From: Desulfuromonadaceae bacterium
Lineage (GTDB): Bacteria > Desulfobacterota > Desulfuromonadia > Geobacterales > Pseudopelobacteraceae
Assembly (NCBI GenBank): GCA_028712665.1
Contig: JAQTRC010000024.1
Span: 1 to 38,495 of the forward strand
Direction: 5' to 3'
DNA length: 38,495 bases
A program made the position numbers and the translations under genes. Of the stretch, positions 25,368 through 32,749 are shown in pieces. Numbering within the stretch: the stretch's first letter is position 1; every line of letters begins with the position of its first letter. The notes under the pieces were generated by a model. It saw only the letters and a list, made by a program, of their open reading frames with translations. It searched no databases and was not told the origin of the DNA.

Positions 25368-26450
25368 TCAGAACACCGAAAACTTTATATACTTCCTCGG
25401 GTGCTCCTTGAAATCCTTCACCAGCGCATCCAGATCATCAACCATCCGATTCATCCGGTCGTAAAGTTCCTTGTCGTTTACAAGCCTGCCTGCCGTTCCC
25501 TCGCCATTTTTGACTTTTTCGGCAATCTCTTCGATGGTTTTAACTGATGAGTCGGCCCTGGTTAGAAGAGAAATCCCTTTGTCATAGAACTCCCGGCCGC
25601 TCAGCAACAGTCCGATGGTGCCGTCGGTGGAAGTTATTTTTTTGTTCAGTTCACGAACATCGTCGGCCGCCTGGATGCTCTTTTCCGCCAGAGAGGAGAG
25701 CTTCACATAGAGGGCCTTATCATAGATAAGTTTATTGAGAGTGCCGTCGGATTCCTGGATATCCTGTAAAGTTCGATCGGCGCGGTTCAGGATGCTGATC
25801 AGCATGTTGAACGGTTCAGGATCCCGGTTGAGCCGTCCCAGGGTCCCTTCACCGCGGTTGATGGTGACCACCAGATTCTTCATCTCGACCGCAAGGGTGG
25901 CCACATTTGTGTACAGTGTCTCATCCTTGCTGAGTTTGCCGAGTGTCCCCTTACCCTGGTTGATGTTGTCGATTATGCCGTTGATTTTTTCAAAGGTGGT
26001 GCCGGCTTTCTGAATAACATCGTCCAGCTTTGCGACTGAAGTGCCATGCAGAACAGCAGGCGGCTTTTCCGAGTACTGACTTGAAGCGGTAATATCGACA
26101 TATTTTTCACCCATCAGGCCGCGGGTCTTGATTGCTATTTTTGAGTCGAGACCTATTTTTTTCAGATACGATCTGTCCACCTGGAGATGTATGCTGACCT
26201 GATTGGTTTTTTGCGGGTCATCGAAGTGGATATCGGTTACAACTCCGACATCCACTCCGGCAAGCCAGACCGGAGCACCGACTTTAAGTCCTGCCACATC
26301 CTCCATCAGCACCTGCAGATCCCCTTTAGTGACAAACATCTTGGTCTTTTGTCCCATTATGGTAATACCGCCGGCAAAGAACAGAAGCGCCAGGAATATG
26401 AAAACTCCGGCTCGAACCTGCGCCCAACCTATCTGATTGCTTCGTTCCAT
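25368..26450 (-). CDS. mlaD: MCE-domain lipid-transport protein (MlaD family) with repeat tail
   Basis: A 360-aa protein anchored by one N-terminal helix (about 13-33) with a single MCE domain (about 38-122: VTKGDLQVLMEDVAGLKVGA, VWLAGVDVGVVTDI, GLMGEKYVDI). MCE rings carry phospholipids across the periplasm. The tail (about 150-345) is helical and contains five copies of a Gly-Thr motif with a following DxxLY, at G168, G202, G236, G277 and G318; spacings are 34, 34, 41 and 41 residues. Such a tail is longer than E. coli MlaD (183 aa) and suggests an extended tube or needle. It follows mlaF by 31 bases. Confidence 0.9.
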   Translation of the reverse strand: MERSNQIGWAQVRAGVFIFLALLFFAGGITIMGQKTKMFVTKGDLQVLMEDVAGLKVGAPVWLAGVDVGVVTDIHFDDPQKTNQVSIHLQVDRSYLKKIGLDSKIAIKTRGLMGEKYVDITASSQYSEKPPAVLHGTSVAKLDDVIQKAGTTFEKINGIIDNINQGKGTLGKLSKDETLYTNVATLAVEMKNLVVTINRGEGTLGRLNRDPEPFNMLISILNRADRTLQDIQESDGTLNKLIYDKALYVKLSSLAEKSIQAADDVRELNKKITSTDGTIGLLLSGREFYDKGISLLTRADSSVKTIEEIAEKVKNGEGTAGRLVNDKELYDRMNRMVDDLDALVKDFKEHPRKYIKFSVF

Positions 26451-26481
26451 ACATTTACCGCCTGGTCACGTTTTTCATCAA

Positions 26482-27234
26482 TCAAACAAACAGCGATTCG
26501 TCGGTCGGCTTAAGAAACTCACGTACTTCGGAGATCGGACTGCCCCTCATCTCGGCCTCGCTCCCCTCGAACAGCATCCGCGTATCGTGAAGGAATGTAA
26601 ATCGCTGTGAGGTGGCAAAGGCGGTGGCCAGGTCGTGGGTGACCATGAGTGTGGTTTTCCCTTCGGCCTGCAGCCGTTGCATCAGGCTGCAGATGTTGTA
26701 TACCCCGATCGGGTCGAGGCCGGTGGTAGGCTCGTCGAAGAAGATAAAATCCGGGTCTGCAGCCAGAGCGCGGGCGATGGCTACACGTTTCTTCATACCG
26801 CCCGACAGTTCAGCCGGGTAGAGATTCAGGGCCGGACCCACCCCCACGAAGCGCAGCTTTTCCAGCACGATCCGTTCTATCTCTGGCAGCGGCAACCGCC
26901 CCTCCTCAAACAGGCGGTAGCCGACATTTTCGCCGACCGTCATTGAGTCGAACAGCGCCCCCCCCTGGAATACGATGGCTATGCATTTGCGCTGCTGCAT
27001 GAATCGCGATTCCGGGAGGTTGGTGATGCAAAGATCGCCAATGAAGATTTGCCCGGAGTCGGGTTGCAGCAGCCCGAGCATTAGCTTGAGAATTGTGGTT
27101 TTACCGGCGCCGCTAATCCCCAGGATCGTGCGGTTGACTCCCCTCTCCAGGCAGAAATCGAAATCCTGCAGGATTTTTCTCCCCCCCACACTGTAGCAGA
27201 TTTTTTCCATCCGGATGGTGTAGCTGGAACTCAT
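26482..27234 (-). CDS. mlaF: ABC transporter ATPase of the Mla lipid system (MlaF)
   Basis: A 250-aa nucleotide-binding subunit. The Walker A is GISGAGKTTILKLMLG, the Q-loop region IVFQGGALFDSMTVGENV, the signature LSGGMKKRVAIARALA, and Walker B FIFFDEPTTGLDP, with the switch His in MVTHD. GGALFDSMTVGENV is diagnostic for the MlaF/Mkl group. It sits 24 bases after mlaE and 31 before mlaD, the standard order. It powers lipid movement between the inner membrane and the MCE protein. Confidence 0.94.
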   Translation of the reverse strand: MSSSYTIRMEKICYSVGGRKILQDFDFCLERGVNRTILGISGAGKTTILKLMLGLLQPDSGQIFIGDLCITNLPESRFMQQRKCIAIVFQGGALFDSMTVGENVGYRLFEEGRLPLPEIERIVLEKLRFVGVGPALNLYPAELSGGMKKRVAIARALAADPDFIFFDEPTTGLDPIGVYNICSLMQRLQAEGKTTLMVTHDLATAFATSQRFTFLHDTRMLFEGSEAEMRGSPISEVREFLKPTDESLFV

Positions 27235-27258
27235 CCGGATACCTGACAGTAAGCCATA

Positions 27259-28032
27259 TTATCCTCGGAACGCCACAAATATCTTGGTCAGGAAAAAGTC
27301 GGTTACCAGTATCAGCACAGACGACAACACCACGGCCTGCTTGGCCGATGCCCCGACCCCTTCGGCCCCCCCCCTGGTATTCAGCCCCACATAACAACCG
27401 GTCATGGCGATCAGAAAGCCGAATACAACCGGTTTGACCAATCCTTCGATCAGATCCTGAAAGACCATGAACTGTGGAATGCCGGTGATATACATAATCG
27501 GATTGATGCCGTAGCCGGAGGCCATGATGTAACCGCCGAGCAATGAAATGGCATCAACCATCACGGTCAACAGCGGAAGGGCCAGCAGCATCGCCTTCAG
27601 GCGCGGAACCACCAGGCGCTTGACTATGTCGGTCCCCTCCACCCTCATGGCATCGACCTGCTCGGTCACCACCATCGTTCCCAGTTCGGCGGTTATGGCC
27701 GACCCGACCCGTCCTGCCACCATCAACGAGGCAAGCACCGGTCCCAACTCCTTGACCATGGTAATCGCCACCATCCCCCCAACATAGCTGGTGGCGGCAT
27801 AGGGCTTCAACTGGATCAGCGACTGCAGGGCCATGACCATGCCGGTGAACAGGCCGGAGAGGATGCAGATGAAAAGAGACGAAAATCCAAGTTTGTCGAA
27901 TTGGATCACAAATTCCCGGTAGTAGAAGGGACGATCGAACATGCGAACCAATGTCCGGCCGATCAGGGCGAAATAATTCTGCAGTTCGCTGAAAAAATTC
28001 AGCATTACCTTATCGATAATGGCGATGTTCAT
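27259..28032 (-). CDS. mlaE: MlaE-family ABC lipid-transport permease
   Basis: A 257-aa permease of the Mla system with FTGMVMALQSLIQLKPYAAT, MVKELGPVLASLMVAGRVGS, TAELGTMVVTEQVDAMRVEG and GLNTRGGAEGVGASAKQAVV. Its start lies only 6 bases after the lon stop, with no convincing Shine-Dalgarno, so translation may be coupled to lon. It is the second MlaE paralogue in the window (other at 14244), and this one has its ATPase and MCE partners. Confidence 0.94.
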   Translation of the reverse strand: MNIAIIDKVMLNFFSELQNYFALIGRTLVRMFDRPFYYREFVIQFDKLGFSSLFICILSGLFTGMVMALQSLIQLKPYAATSYVGGMVAITMVKELGPVLASLMVAGRVGSAITAELGTMVVTEQVDAMRVEGTDIVKRLVVPRLKAMLLALPLLTVMVDAISLLGGYIMASGYGINPIMYITGIPQFMVFQDLIEGLVKPVVFGFLIAMTGCYVGLNTRGGAEGVGASAKQAVVLSSVLILVTDFFLTKIFVAFRG

Positions 28033-28038
28033 GATTCT

Positions 28039-30354
28039 CTAGAGCGCAGCCTCCAGCGCCTCGGATGCCTCGCTTACGAAAGTGAACTGCAGTTCGTTGC
28101 GGACATTGTCCGGGATATCTTCCAGGTCGTCGCGGTTTCTCTCCGGCGCCACGATGGTTCGAACACCGGCGCGATGTGCCGCCAGTACCTTCTCTTTCAG
28201 CCCCCCGATGGCAAGCACCCTTCCGGTCAGTGTGATCTCGCCGGTCATGGCCACGTTGCGCCGGGCCGGTTTATTCGTCAGCAGCGATACCAGTGCGGTT
28301 ACCATGGTAATGCCGGCAGAAGGACCGTCCTTGGGGATGGCTCCGGAGGGAACGTGGATATGGATGGTGCGGTTCTCGAATGCTTCAGGCTTGATACCGA
28401 ACTCTTCTGAATGTGCCTCTATGTAGGAAAGCGCCGCGCGGGCCGATTCCTTCATCACATCACCCAGCGAACCTGTCAGGATCAACTCGGCCTTGCCCGG
28501 CATGGAGGTGACTTCGACGAAGAGGATGTCGCCTCCGGTCTCGGTCCAGGCCATGCCGGTCGCGACGCCGACCCGGTCATTCTCGGCCGCCACTTCGTTG
28601 TGAAACTTTTTATGCCCCAACAGCTCCGCGACGATTTCAGGGGTTATTAGAGTGCGCGGCGTCTTGTTCTGAGTGATCTCTTTGGCAACCTTCCGGCAGA
28701 TTGAGCCTACCGTTCGTTGCAGGTTGCGCACGCCAGCCTCTCTGGTGTAGTCGCTGATGATCTTCTGCAGAGCCTCATCGCAAAATTCGAGTTCGCGATC
28801 TTTCAGACCGTTCTCCTCAACCTCGCGCCGGATGATGAAGTTACGGGCGATCTGAAGTTTTTCCTCGCTGCTGTAGCCGGCCAGACGAATGACCTCCATT
28901 CGGTCCTTGAGAGGACCGGGGATCGGATCAAGCTGGTTGGCGGTGGTGATGAACATTACCTTTGACAGGTCAAAAGCGACGTCAAGATAGTGATCGTTGA
29001 AAGAAAAATTCTGCTCCGGATCAAGCACCTCCAGAAGGGCGCTGGCCGGGTCGCCACGGAAATCGTTACCCAGTTTGTCGATCTCGTCCAGCATGAAGAC
29101 CGGATTATTGGCGCCGCAACGAAAAAGTTCCTTGATGATGCGTCCCGGCAGTGCTCCAATGTAGGTTCGACGGTGCCCACGGATCTCGGCCTCGTCCCGG
29201 ACCCCCCCCAGAGAGATACGCACGAACTTGCGCCCCAGAGCGCGGGCTATCGATTTGCCCAGGCTGGTCTTGCCGACGCCCGGAGGACCGACAAAGCAGA
29301 GAACAGGCCCTTTCATGTTATCCATCAGCGATCGCACCGCCAGGAATTCCAGGATGCGCTCCTTCACCTTTTTCAGATTATAGTGATCCTCGTTCAGAAT
29401 CTCCTCGGCCCTTACGATATCAAGACTGTCGGGGGTGCAGATGTTCCATGGCATCCCGGCCAGATAGTCCAGATATGTGCGCGAAACGTTATATTCCGGC
29501 GAAGCCTGGTTGATCCGCTCCAACCGTTTCAACTCCTTGTCGGCAACTTTTTTTACATCCTCCGGCAGTCCGGCCTCCTCGATTTTTTTGCGCAGCTCAT
29601 TCATGTCTGACGTGCGCGGATCTTCGTCCCCCAACTCTTCCTGAATATGTTTCATCTGCTCACGCAGAATGTACTCCTTCTGGTTTTTACCGACCCGCTT
29701 GGTGACCTCACCGGCAACCTCGTTCTTGATCTGCATCCGCTGCACTTCGTTAGTCAGGTGAACGTATACCTTTTTCAGGCGCTCCAACGGATCGACAGTC
29801 TCCAGCAATTCCTGGAGATCGGCCACCGGCAGGTTGACGTAAAGCGCCACCAGGTCGGATAGCCGGGCCGGGTTGTCGATGTAGTCGATCATCTTCATGA
29901 CATCGTCCGGTAAAGGCTTTCCGTGAGAGAGAGCAATCTTGAGCAGGGCGTTCAGGCTTTGTACCAGTGCCTCTGAAACCATGTTTTTTTCAACAAACTC
30001 GCGTACGATCTCGCAGTGGGCAAAAGTAACCGTCCCGTCCCGTTCGGTATTCAGAATCTGCAGGCGGGTTACTCCTTCAAGTGATACCTTGAAGCGTCCG
30101 TCACCTGTCTTTGTGATCTGGTTGACCTTGCAGAGAGTTCCTATCTCGCATCTGCCTGCTGGCGCCAAACCATCAATGGCTTCTTGCCGCTCGAAAGCCA
30201 GCGCGATATAATTCTCATGGTTTTCGGCCTCACGAAAAGTAGCCAGTTCCGCCTCGTTGATGTAAAGCGGGAAGAGCATGAAGGGAAAGGCAACCATCTC
30301 TTTCTGGGTGTAGAGCGGCAATTTTTCAGGGAGTTCGATATGGTTATGCAGCAT
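28039..30354 (-). CDS. lon: ATP-dependent protease Lon
   Basis: A 771-aa cytoplasmic AAA+ serine protease. The N-terminal substrate domain (about 10-200) begins LPLYTQKEMVAFPFMLFPLY. The AAA+ module has Walker A FVGPPGVGKTSLGKSIA (K362) and Walker B VFMLDEIDKLG. The protease domain has PKDGPSAGIT with Ser679 and KEKVLAAHRAG with Lys722, the same numbers as in E. coli Lon. AAAGGA precedes the ATG. A promoter (30436-30464) leaves a ~75-base leader holding a 6-bp hairpin (30381-30401). It is followed after 6 bases by mlaE, an unusual linkage of protein quality control with lipid transport. The N-terminus differs from the usual LPVLPLRD, so it may be a second Lon paralogue. Confidence 0.95.
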   Translation of the reverse strand: MLHNHIELPEKLPLYTQKEMVAFPFMLFPLYINEAELATFREAENHENYIALAFERQEAIDGLAPAGRCEIGTLCKVNQITKTGDGRFKVSLEGVTRLQILNTERDGTVTFAHCEIVREFVEKNMVSEALVQSLNALLKIALSHGKPLPDDVMKMIDYIDNPARLSDLVALYVNLPVADLQELLETVDPLERLKKVYVHLTNEVQRMQIKNEVAGEVTKRVGKNQKEYILREQMKHIQEELGDEDPRTSDMNELRKKIEEAGLPEDVKKVADKELKRLERINQASPEYNVSRTYLDYLAGMPWNICTPDSLDIVRAEEILNEDHYNLKKVKERILEFLAVRSLMDNMKGPVLCFVGPPGVGKTSLGKSIARALGRKFVRISLGGVRDEAEIRGHRRTYIGALPGRIIKELFRCGANNPVFMLDEIDKLGNDFRGDPASALLEVLDPEQNFSFNDHYLDVAFDLSKVMFITTANQLDPIPGPLKDRMEVIRLAGYSSEEKLQIARNFIIRREVEENGLKDRELEFCDEALQKIISDYTREAGVRNLQRTVGSICRKVAKEITQNKTPRTLITPEIVAELLGHKKFHNEVAAENDRVGVATGMAWTETGGDILFVEVTSMPGKAELILTGSLGDVMKESARAALSYIEAHSEEFGIKPEAFENRTIHIHVPSGAIPKDGPSAGITMVTALVSLLTNKPARRNVAMTGEITLTGRVLAIGGLKEKVLAAHRAGVRTIVAPERNRDDLEDIPDNVRNELQFTFVSEASEALEAAL

Positions 30355-30435
30355 TTTGTATTTCCTTTAGTGAGTGATTCCTCCTCTGAGAGGGGGAGGA
30401 GATTTATTGAGTGACTTCTAAAGTTTAGGTATAGA

Positions 30436-30464
30436 ATTGTATCATATATTCCGGCTGCAATCAA
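30436..30464 (-). promoter_or_regulatory. Probable sigma70 promoter of lon
   Basis: On the minus strand TTGATT (30464-30459) and TACAAT (30441-30436) are 17 bases apart. They lie between the end of the 193-aa gene and lon. No sigma32-type CCCCAT element was seen, so heat control is not evident. Confidence 0.55.
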
Positions 30465-30468
30465 AGCA

Positions 30469-31050
30469 TCAGACCGGTTGACCGGCATAAGAAGATATAT
30501 CCACAACTTGAACCGCCACCCGGTAACCGGCCAGTTCACGATAGAGCAGGGTCAGAAAACGCGTAGTTACCATGCGATGTATTGCGGCCTGGGTTAAGCG
30601 GTAGAGCCAGAAACGGACCAGGGACGGTGGGGGATTGCCGAGTAGCCGCGGACAGAATTCGCTTAGCCGAAGCGAAACAGACACACCTCCCTGCACCGTT
30701 TCGAGGCGGAAGCGGAACTTGCTGCGGCCATTCTGGCATGGGTGCACCAACACTCCTCCGGAGATTTGAAGTGTCACGGAATCAGTGTCAACTTCTGGAG
30801 GTAAAAAACTGATCAGGCTCCAGTTTGTGCCAAGAAAGCGGAAGTCGATGCCGGTTTTCAAAACCAGCGGGCGGATGATTGACAGGGAGCAATCCCTGAC
30901 GTAATCAAGATAACGCTCCAGCAGCTTTTCCGGAGAAAACCCGACTGTAATCTCTATCGGGAAAACAGTCGATTGAAGGGAGAATACGGAGACATTATCA
31001 ACCAGCGCCTGCTGACAAACTATTTCCTGATGTTTAGGAGCTGTTTTCAT
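30469..31050 (-). CDS. Conserved-looking hypothetical protein, 193 aa
   Basis: I do not recognise this protein. The 193 residues show no signal peptide, no clear membrane helix and no known catalytic motif. The middle (about 75-120) alternates as beta strands (SVTLQISGGVLVHPC, SKFRFRLETVQGGVSVSLRL), and the C-terminal third is helical (RFWLYRLTQAAIHRMVTTRF). That mix could fit a helix-grip lipid-binding fold, but this is a guess. It lies upstream of and on the same strand as lon, which has its own promoter in the 114-base gap. Its upstream region is shared, divergently, with the small transcript at 31114. Confidence 0.7.
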   Translation of the reverse strand: MKTAPKHQEIVCQQALVDNVSVFSLQSTVFPIEITVGFSPEKLLERYLDYVRDCSLSIIRPLVLKTGIDFRFLGTNWSLISFLPPEVDTDSVTLQISGGVLVHPCQNGRSKFRFRLETVQGGVSVSLRLSEFCPRLLGNPPPSLVRFWLYRLTQAAIHRMVTTRFLTLLYRELAGYRVAVQVVDISSYAGQPV

Positions 31051-31065
31051 CTATTCCATTCTGCC

Positions 31066-31093
31066 ATCTAAATCGGATATTGCAATCTAAATC
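31066..31093. repeat. Direct repeat ATCTAAATC in the divergent promoter region
   Basis: ATCTAAATC occurs at 31066-31074 and again at 31085-31093, start-to-start 19 bases, about two helical turns. It lies between the divergently read 193-aa gene and the small transcript, where an operator would sit. No regulator can be named. Confidence 0.35.
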
Positions 31094-31113
31094 ATAGCGC
31101 TTGTTTTTCAAGC

Positions 31114-31141
31114 TTGACAAGTTTCAAAATAGGTTTAAGAT
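31114..31141 (+). promoter_or_regulatory. Sigma70-type promoter of the small transcript
   Basis: A perfect TTGACA at 31114 and TAAGAT at 31136 with a 16-base spacer. It would start RNA near 31148 and feeds the region that ends in the terminator at 31293-31328. Confidence 0.6.
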
Positions 31142-31193
31142 AAAAACTATCTTGTTAGGAATTAAATCATCAAATCGAAAGGAGACCCTGCCA

Positions 31194-31268
31194 ATGTGGA
31201 CTGCAAGATTCAAGATTCGTCCGGTTTCCCACTGCAAAGAGGGTTGCCATAGTTGGCCCGCCTCTTGA
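31194..31268 (+). CDS. Possible 24-codon small ORF
   Basis: ATG at 31194 follows AAAGGAG by 9 bases, an excellent initiation site, and the frame closes with TGA at 31266 inside the loop of a GC hairpin. The peptide begins MWTARFKIRP and has a His/Cys-rich middle (HCKEGCH). It lies between a promoter and a terminator. I recognise no family. It could be a leader peptide whose translation changes the downstream hairpins, a tiny protein, or chance. The ribosome-binding site is the main support. Confidence 0.4.
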   Translation: MWTARFKIRPVSHCKEGCHSWPAS

Positions 31269-31292
31269 AAAACGTGGCGGGCGTACAGAATT

Positions 31293-31328
31293 AAAAAGCT
31301 CCGGTCTCAGGACTTGGAGCTTTTTTTT
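31293..31328 (+). terminator. Strong Rho-independent terminator upstream of the MacA-like gene
   Basis: AAAAAGCTCC (31293-31302) pairs with GGAGCTTTTT (31316-31325) around a 13-base loop and continues into a run of eight T. It stops the small transcript 65 bases before the adaptor gene, so that gene needs read-through or its own promoter. A perfect palindrome ATTCGCGAAT follows at 31329. Confidence 0.85.
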
Positions 31329-31393
31329 ATTCGCGAATCTGCTATGATGCGATCCGACGCTGATTGCCATTACGATTACCGTGAGAAGAGCAG

Positions 31394-32629
31394 ATGAAAA
31401 AATATATCATCATTACCGGCATTATCATACTGATTGCCGGTCTGGCCGGATTCTTCTACAAACGGACGCCTGAAACAAGCTACAAGACCGTCAGGATCGA
31501 GCGAGGCACGATTATTTCCAACGTGGCCGCTACCGGCAACCTCTCCGCTGTTACCACGGTACAGGTCGGTACCCAGGTTTCAGGCACCATCCAGAAGCTT
31601 TACGTCGATTACAACTCACGGGTCAAAAAAGGGCAGGCCATTGCCGAGATAGACCCATCGCTGTTCAACGCATCGGTTGAACAGTCCAGAGGTAATTTCC
31701 TTTCTGCTGAAGCAAACCTGCAGAAGGCGAAGGTGACCCTGGCCGATGCCGAAAGAACGATAAACCGGAATAAAAAGCTGCTGGCCGACGGCATAATCTC
31801 CCAGAGCGACTATGATCTGGCCGAGACAGCCTTACAGTCGGCCCAAACCTCGGTCAAGGCTGCTGAAGGGAGCGTCGCTCAGACTCACGGCGCCCTGATG
31901 CAATCCAAAACGAACCTGAACTATTCCGTCATCCGCTCTCCGGTGGATGGCGTGATCATCTCACGGGCAATAGACGTCGGCCAGACCGTTGCGGCCTCCT
32001 TCCAGACTCCGACACTATTCACAATCGCCCAGGATTTGACGAAGATGCAGATCGAAGTCAGCGTTGATGAAGCCGATATCAGCCGCATCGCACTCGACCA
32101 GAATGCCACTTTTACCGTTGACTCGTACCCGGAACAGAGTTTTAAGGGGAAGGTGGTCCAGATCCGGAGCGCTCCTATTATAACCCAGAATGTGGTCACT
32201 TATATTGTGGTGGTCAATGTTGACAATAGTGATCTGAAACTGAAACCGGGCATGACCGCCAACGTTTCGGTCGAAGTTGCCAGGAAGGACGTTGTCCTCA
32301 AGCTACCGCCCTCCGCTCTCCGCTTCAAACCGAAGTCAATTGCGGATGATCCGAAAGAGAAGCGTCAGGCGGGAGGAGCACCCGCCGGGGCCGGTCGCGA
32401 AGCTGGGAGCAAGCCGGCGGGTGGCCGCAAAGGGAACGGAGGCCAGCGGGTCTACATACTCAAGGAGAACAAGCCGGTTGCCGTGCCGGTCAAGACCGGC
32501 ATTGCAAACAATAGCGCCATCGAACTGGTAGAGAGCGCCCTCAAGGAAGGTGATGAGGTCATCATCGAGCAGATTGGCGGAGATACCGGGAAAAAAGCGG
32601 GCGGTTCGCCGATGGGACGGCCGTTTTAA
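31394..32629 (+). CDS. MacA-like periplasmic adaptor (membrane fusion protein, HlyD family)
   Basis: A 411-aa adaptor that joins an inner-membrane exporter to a TolC-type channel. It has an N-terminal membrane anchor (about 4-22), then the biotinyl-lipoyl half-motifs VAATGNLSAVTTVQVGTQVS and SVIRSPVDGVIISRAIDVGQ flanking a coiled-coil hairpin (about 97-170). A beta-barrel with VSVDEADISRIALDQNATF follows, and a Gly/Lys-rich disordered insert near 315-350 (GGAPAGAGREAGSKPAGGRK). The architecture is that of MacA, whose partner is the ABC exporter MacB, but no macB adjoins: the next gene is leuA on the other strand. The partner may be encoded elsewhere. It follows a terminator-bearing leader region. 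Confidence 0.9.
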   Translation: MKKYIIITGIIILIAGLAGFFYKRTPETSYKTVRIERGTIISNVAATGNLSAVTTVQVGTQVSGTIQKLYVDYNSRVKKGQAIAEIDPSLFNASVEQSRGNFLSAEANLQKAKVTLADAERTINRNKKLLADGIISQSDYDLAETALQSAQTSVKAAEGSVAQTHGALMQSKTNLNYSVIRSPVDGVIISRAIDVGQTVAASFQTPTLFTIAQDLTKMQIEVSVDEADISRIALDQNATFTVDSYPEQSFKGKVVQIRSAPIITQNVVTYIVVVNVDNSDLKLKPGMTANVSVEVARKDVVLKLPPSALRFKPKSIADDPKEKRQAGGAPAGAGREAGSKPAGGRKGNGGQRVYILKENKPVAVPVKTGIANNSAIELVESALKEGDEVIIEQIGGDTGKKAGGSPMGRPF

Positions 32630-32681
32630 CAAGTGGGGTAAATAGCTTTTTTGAGTTAATTGCCGACTTCGCCCACCCTTT

Positions 32682-32728
32682 ATTCCCCCCCCCTTTAGGC
32701 CCCAGAGGGTCCGTCAAGGGGGGGGAAT
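32682..32728. repeat. C9/G8 inverted repeat between convergent genes, likely bidirectional terminator
   Basis: ATTCCCCCCCCCTT (32682-32695) pairs with AAGGGGGGGGAAT (32716-32728) around a ~20-base loop. It lies in the 120-base gap where the adaptor gene (+) and leuA (-) converge. Homopolymer-rich hairpins of this form are common intergenic repeats in many proteobacteria. T-runs are short, so termination is inferred from position. Confidence 0.55.
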
Positions 32729-32749
32729 TGATGGGAAGAAATAAATCAA

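Larger units (their letters stand above)
31148..31328 (+). ncRNA. Candidate ~180-nt small RNA or leader of the MacA-like gene
   Basis: This segment has its own promoter, internal hairpins and a strong terminator, in a 343-base gap between genes. Visible structure: a tandem AAGATTC pair at 31205-31218, a near-repeat (GGACTGCAAGA / CCACTGCAAAGA), a 7-bp GC stem (GCCCGCC 31256-31262 with GGCGGGC 31276-31282), then the terminator. It does not match any riboswitch consensus I know. It may be a free small RNA, the mRNA of a 24-codon ORF (31194), or an attenuating leader for the adaptor gene at 31394. The boundaries are estimates. Confidence 0.5.

Noticed and set aside
31148..31330. GEMM (cyclic di-GMP/cGAMP) riboswitch upstream of the MacA-like gene
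   Set aside because: GCAAAG and GGGTTGCC fragments occur, but their order and the surrounding helices do not match the GEMM consensus.
31194..31397. Selenoprotein read-through of the TGA at 31266, with GGTCT in the terminator loop as a SECIS
   Set aside because: The downstream frame has low-complexity content made by the terminator itself, and the UGA lies in a different hairpin; an ordinary stop is simpler.
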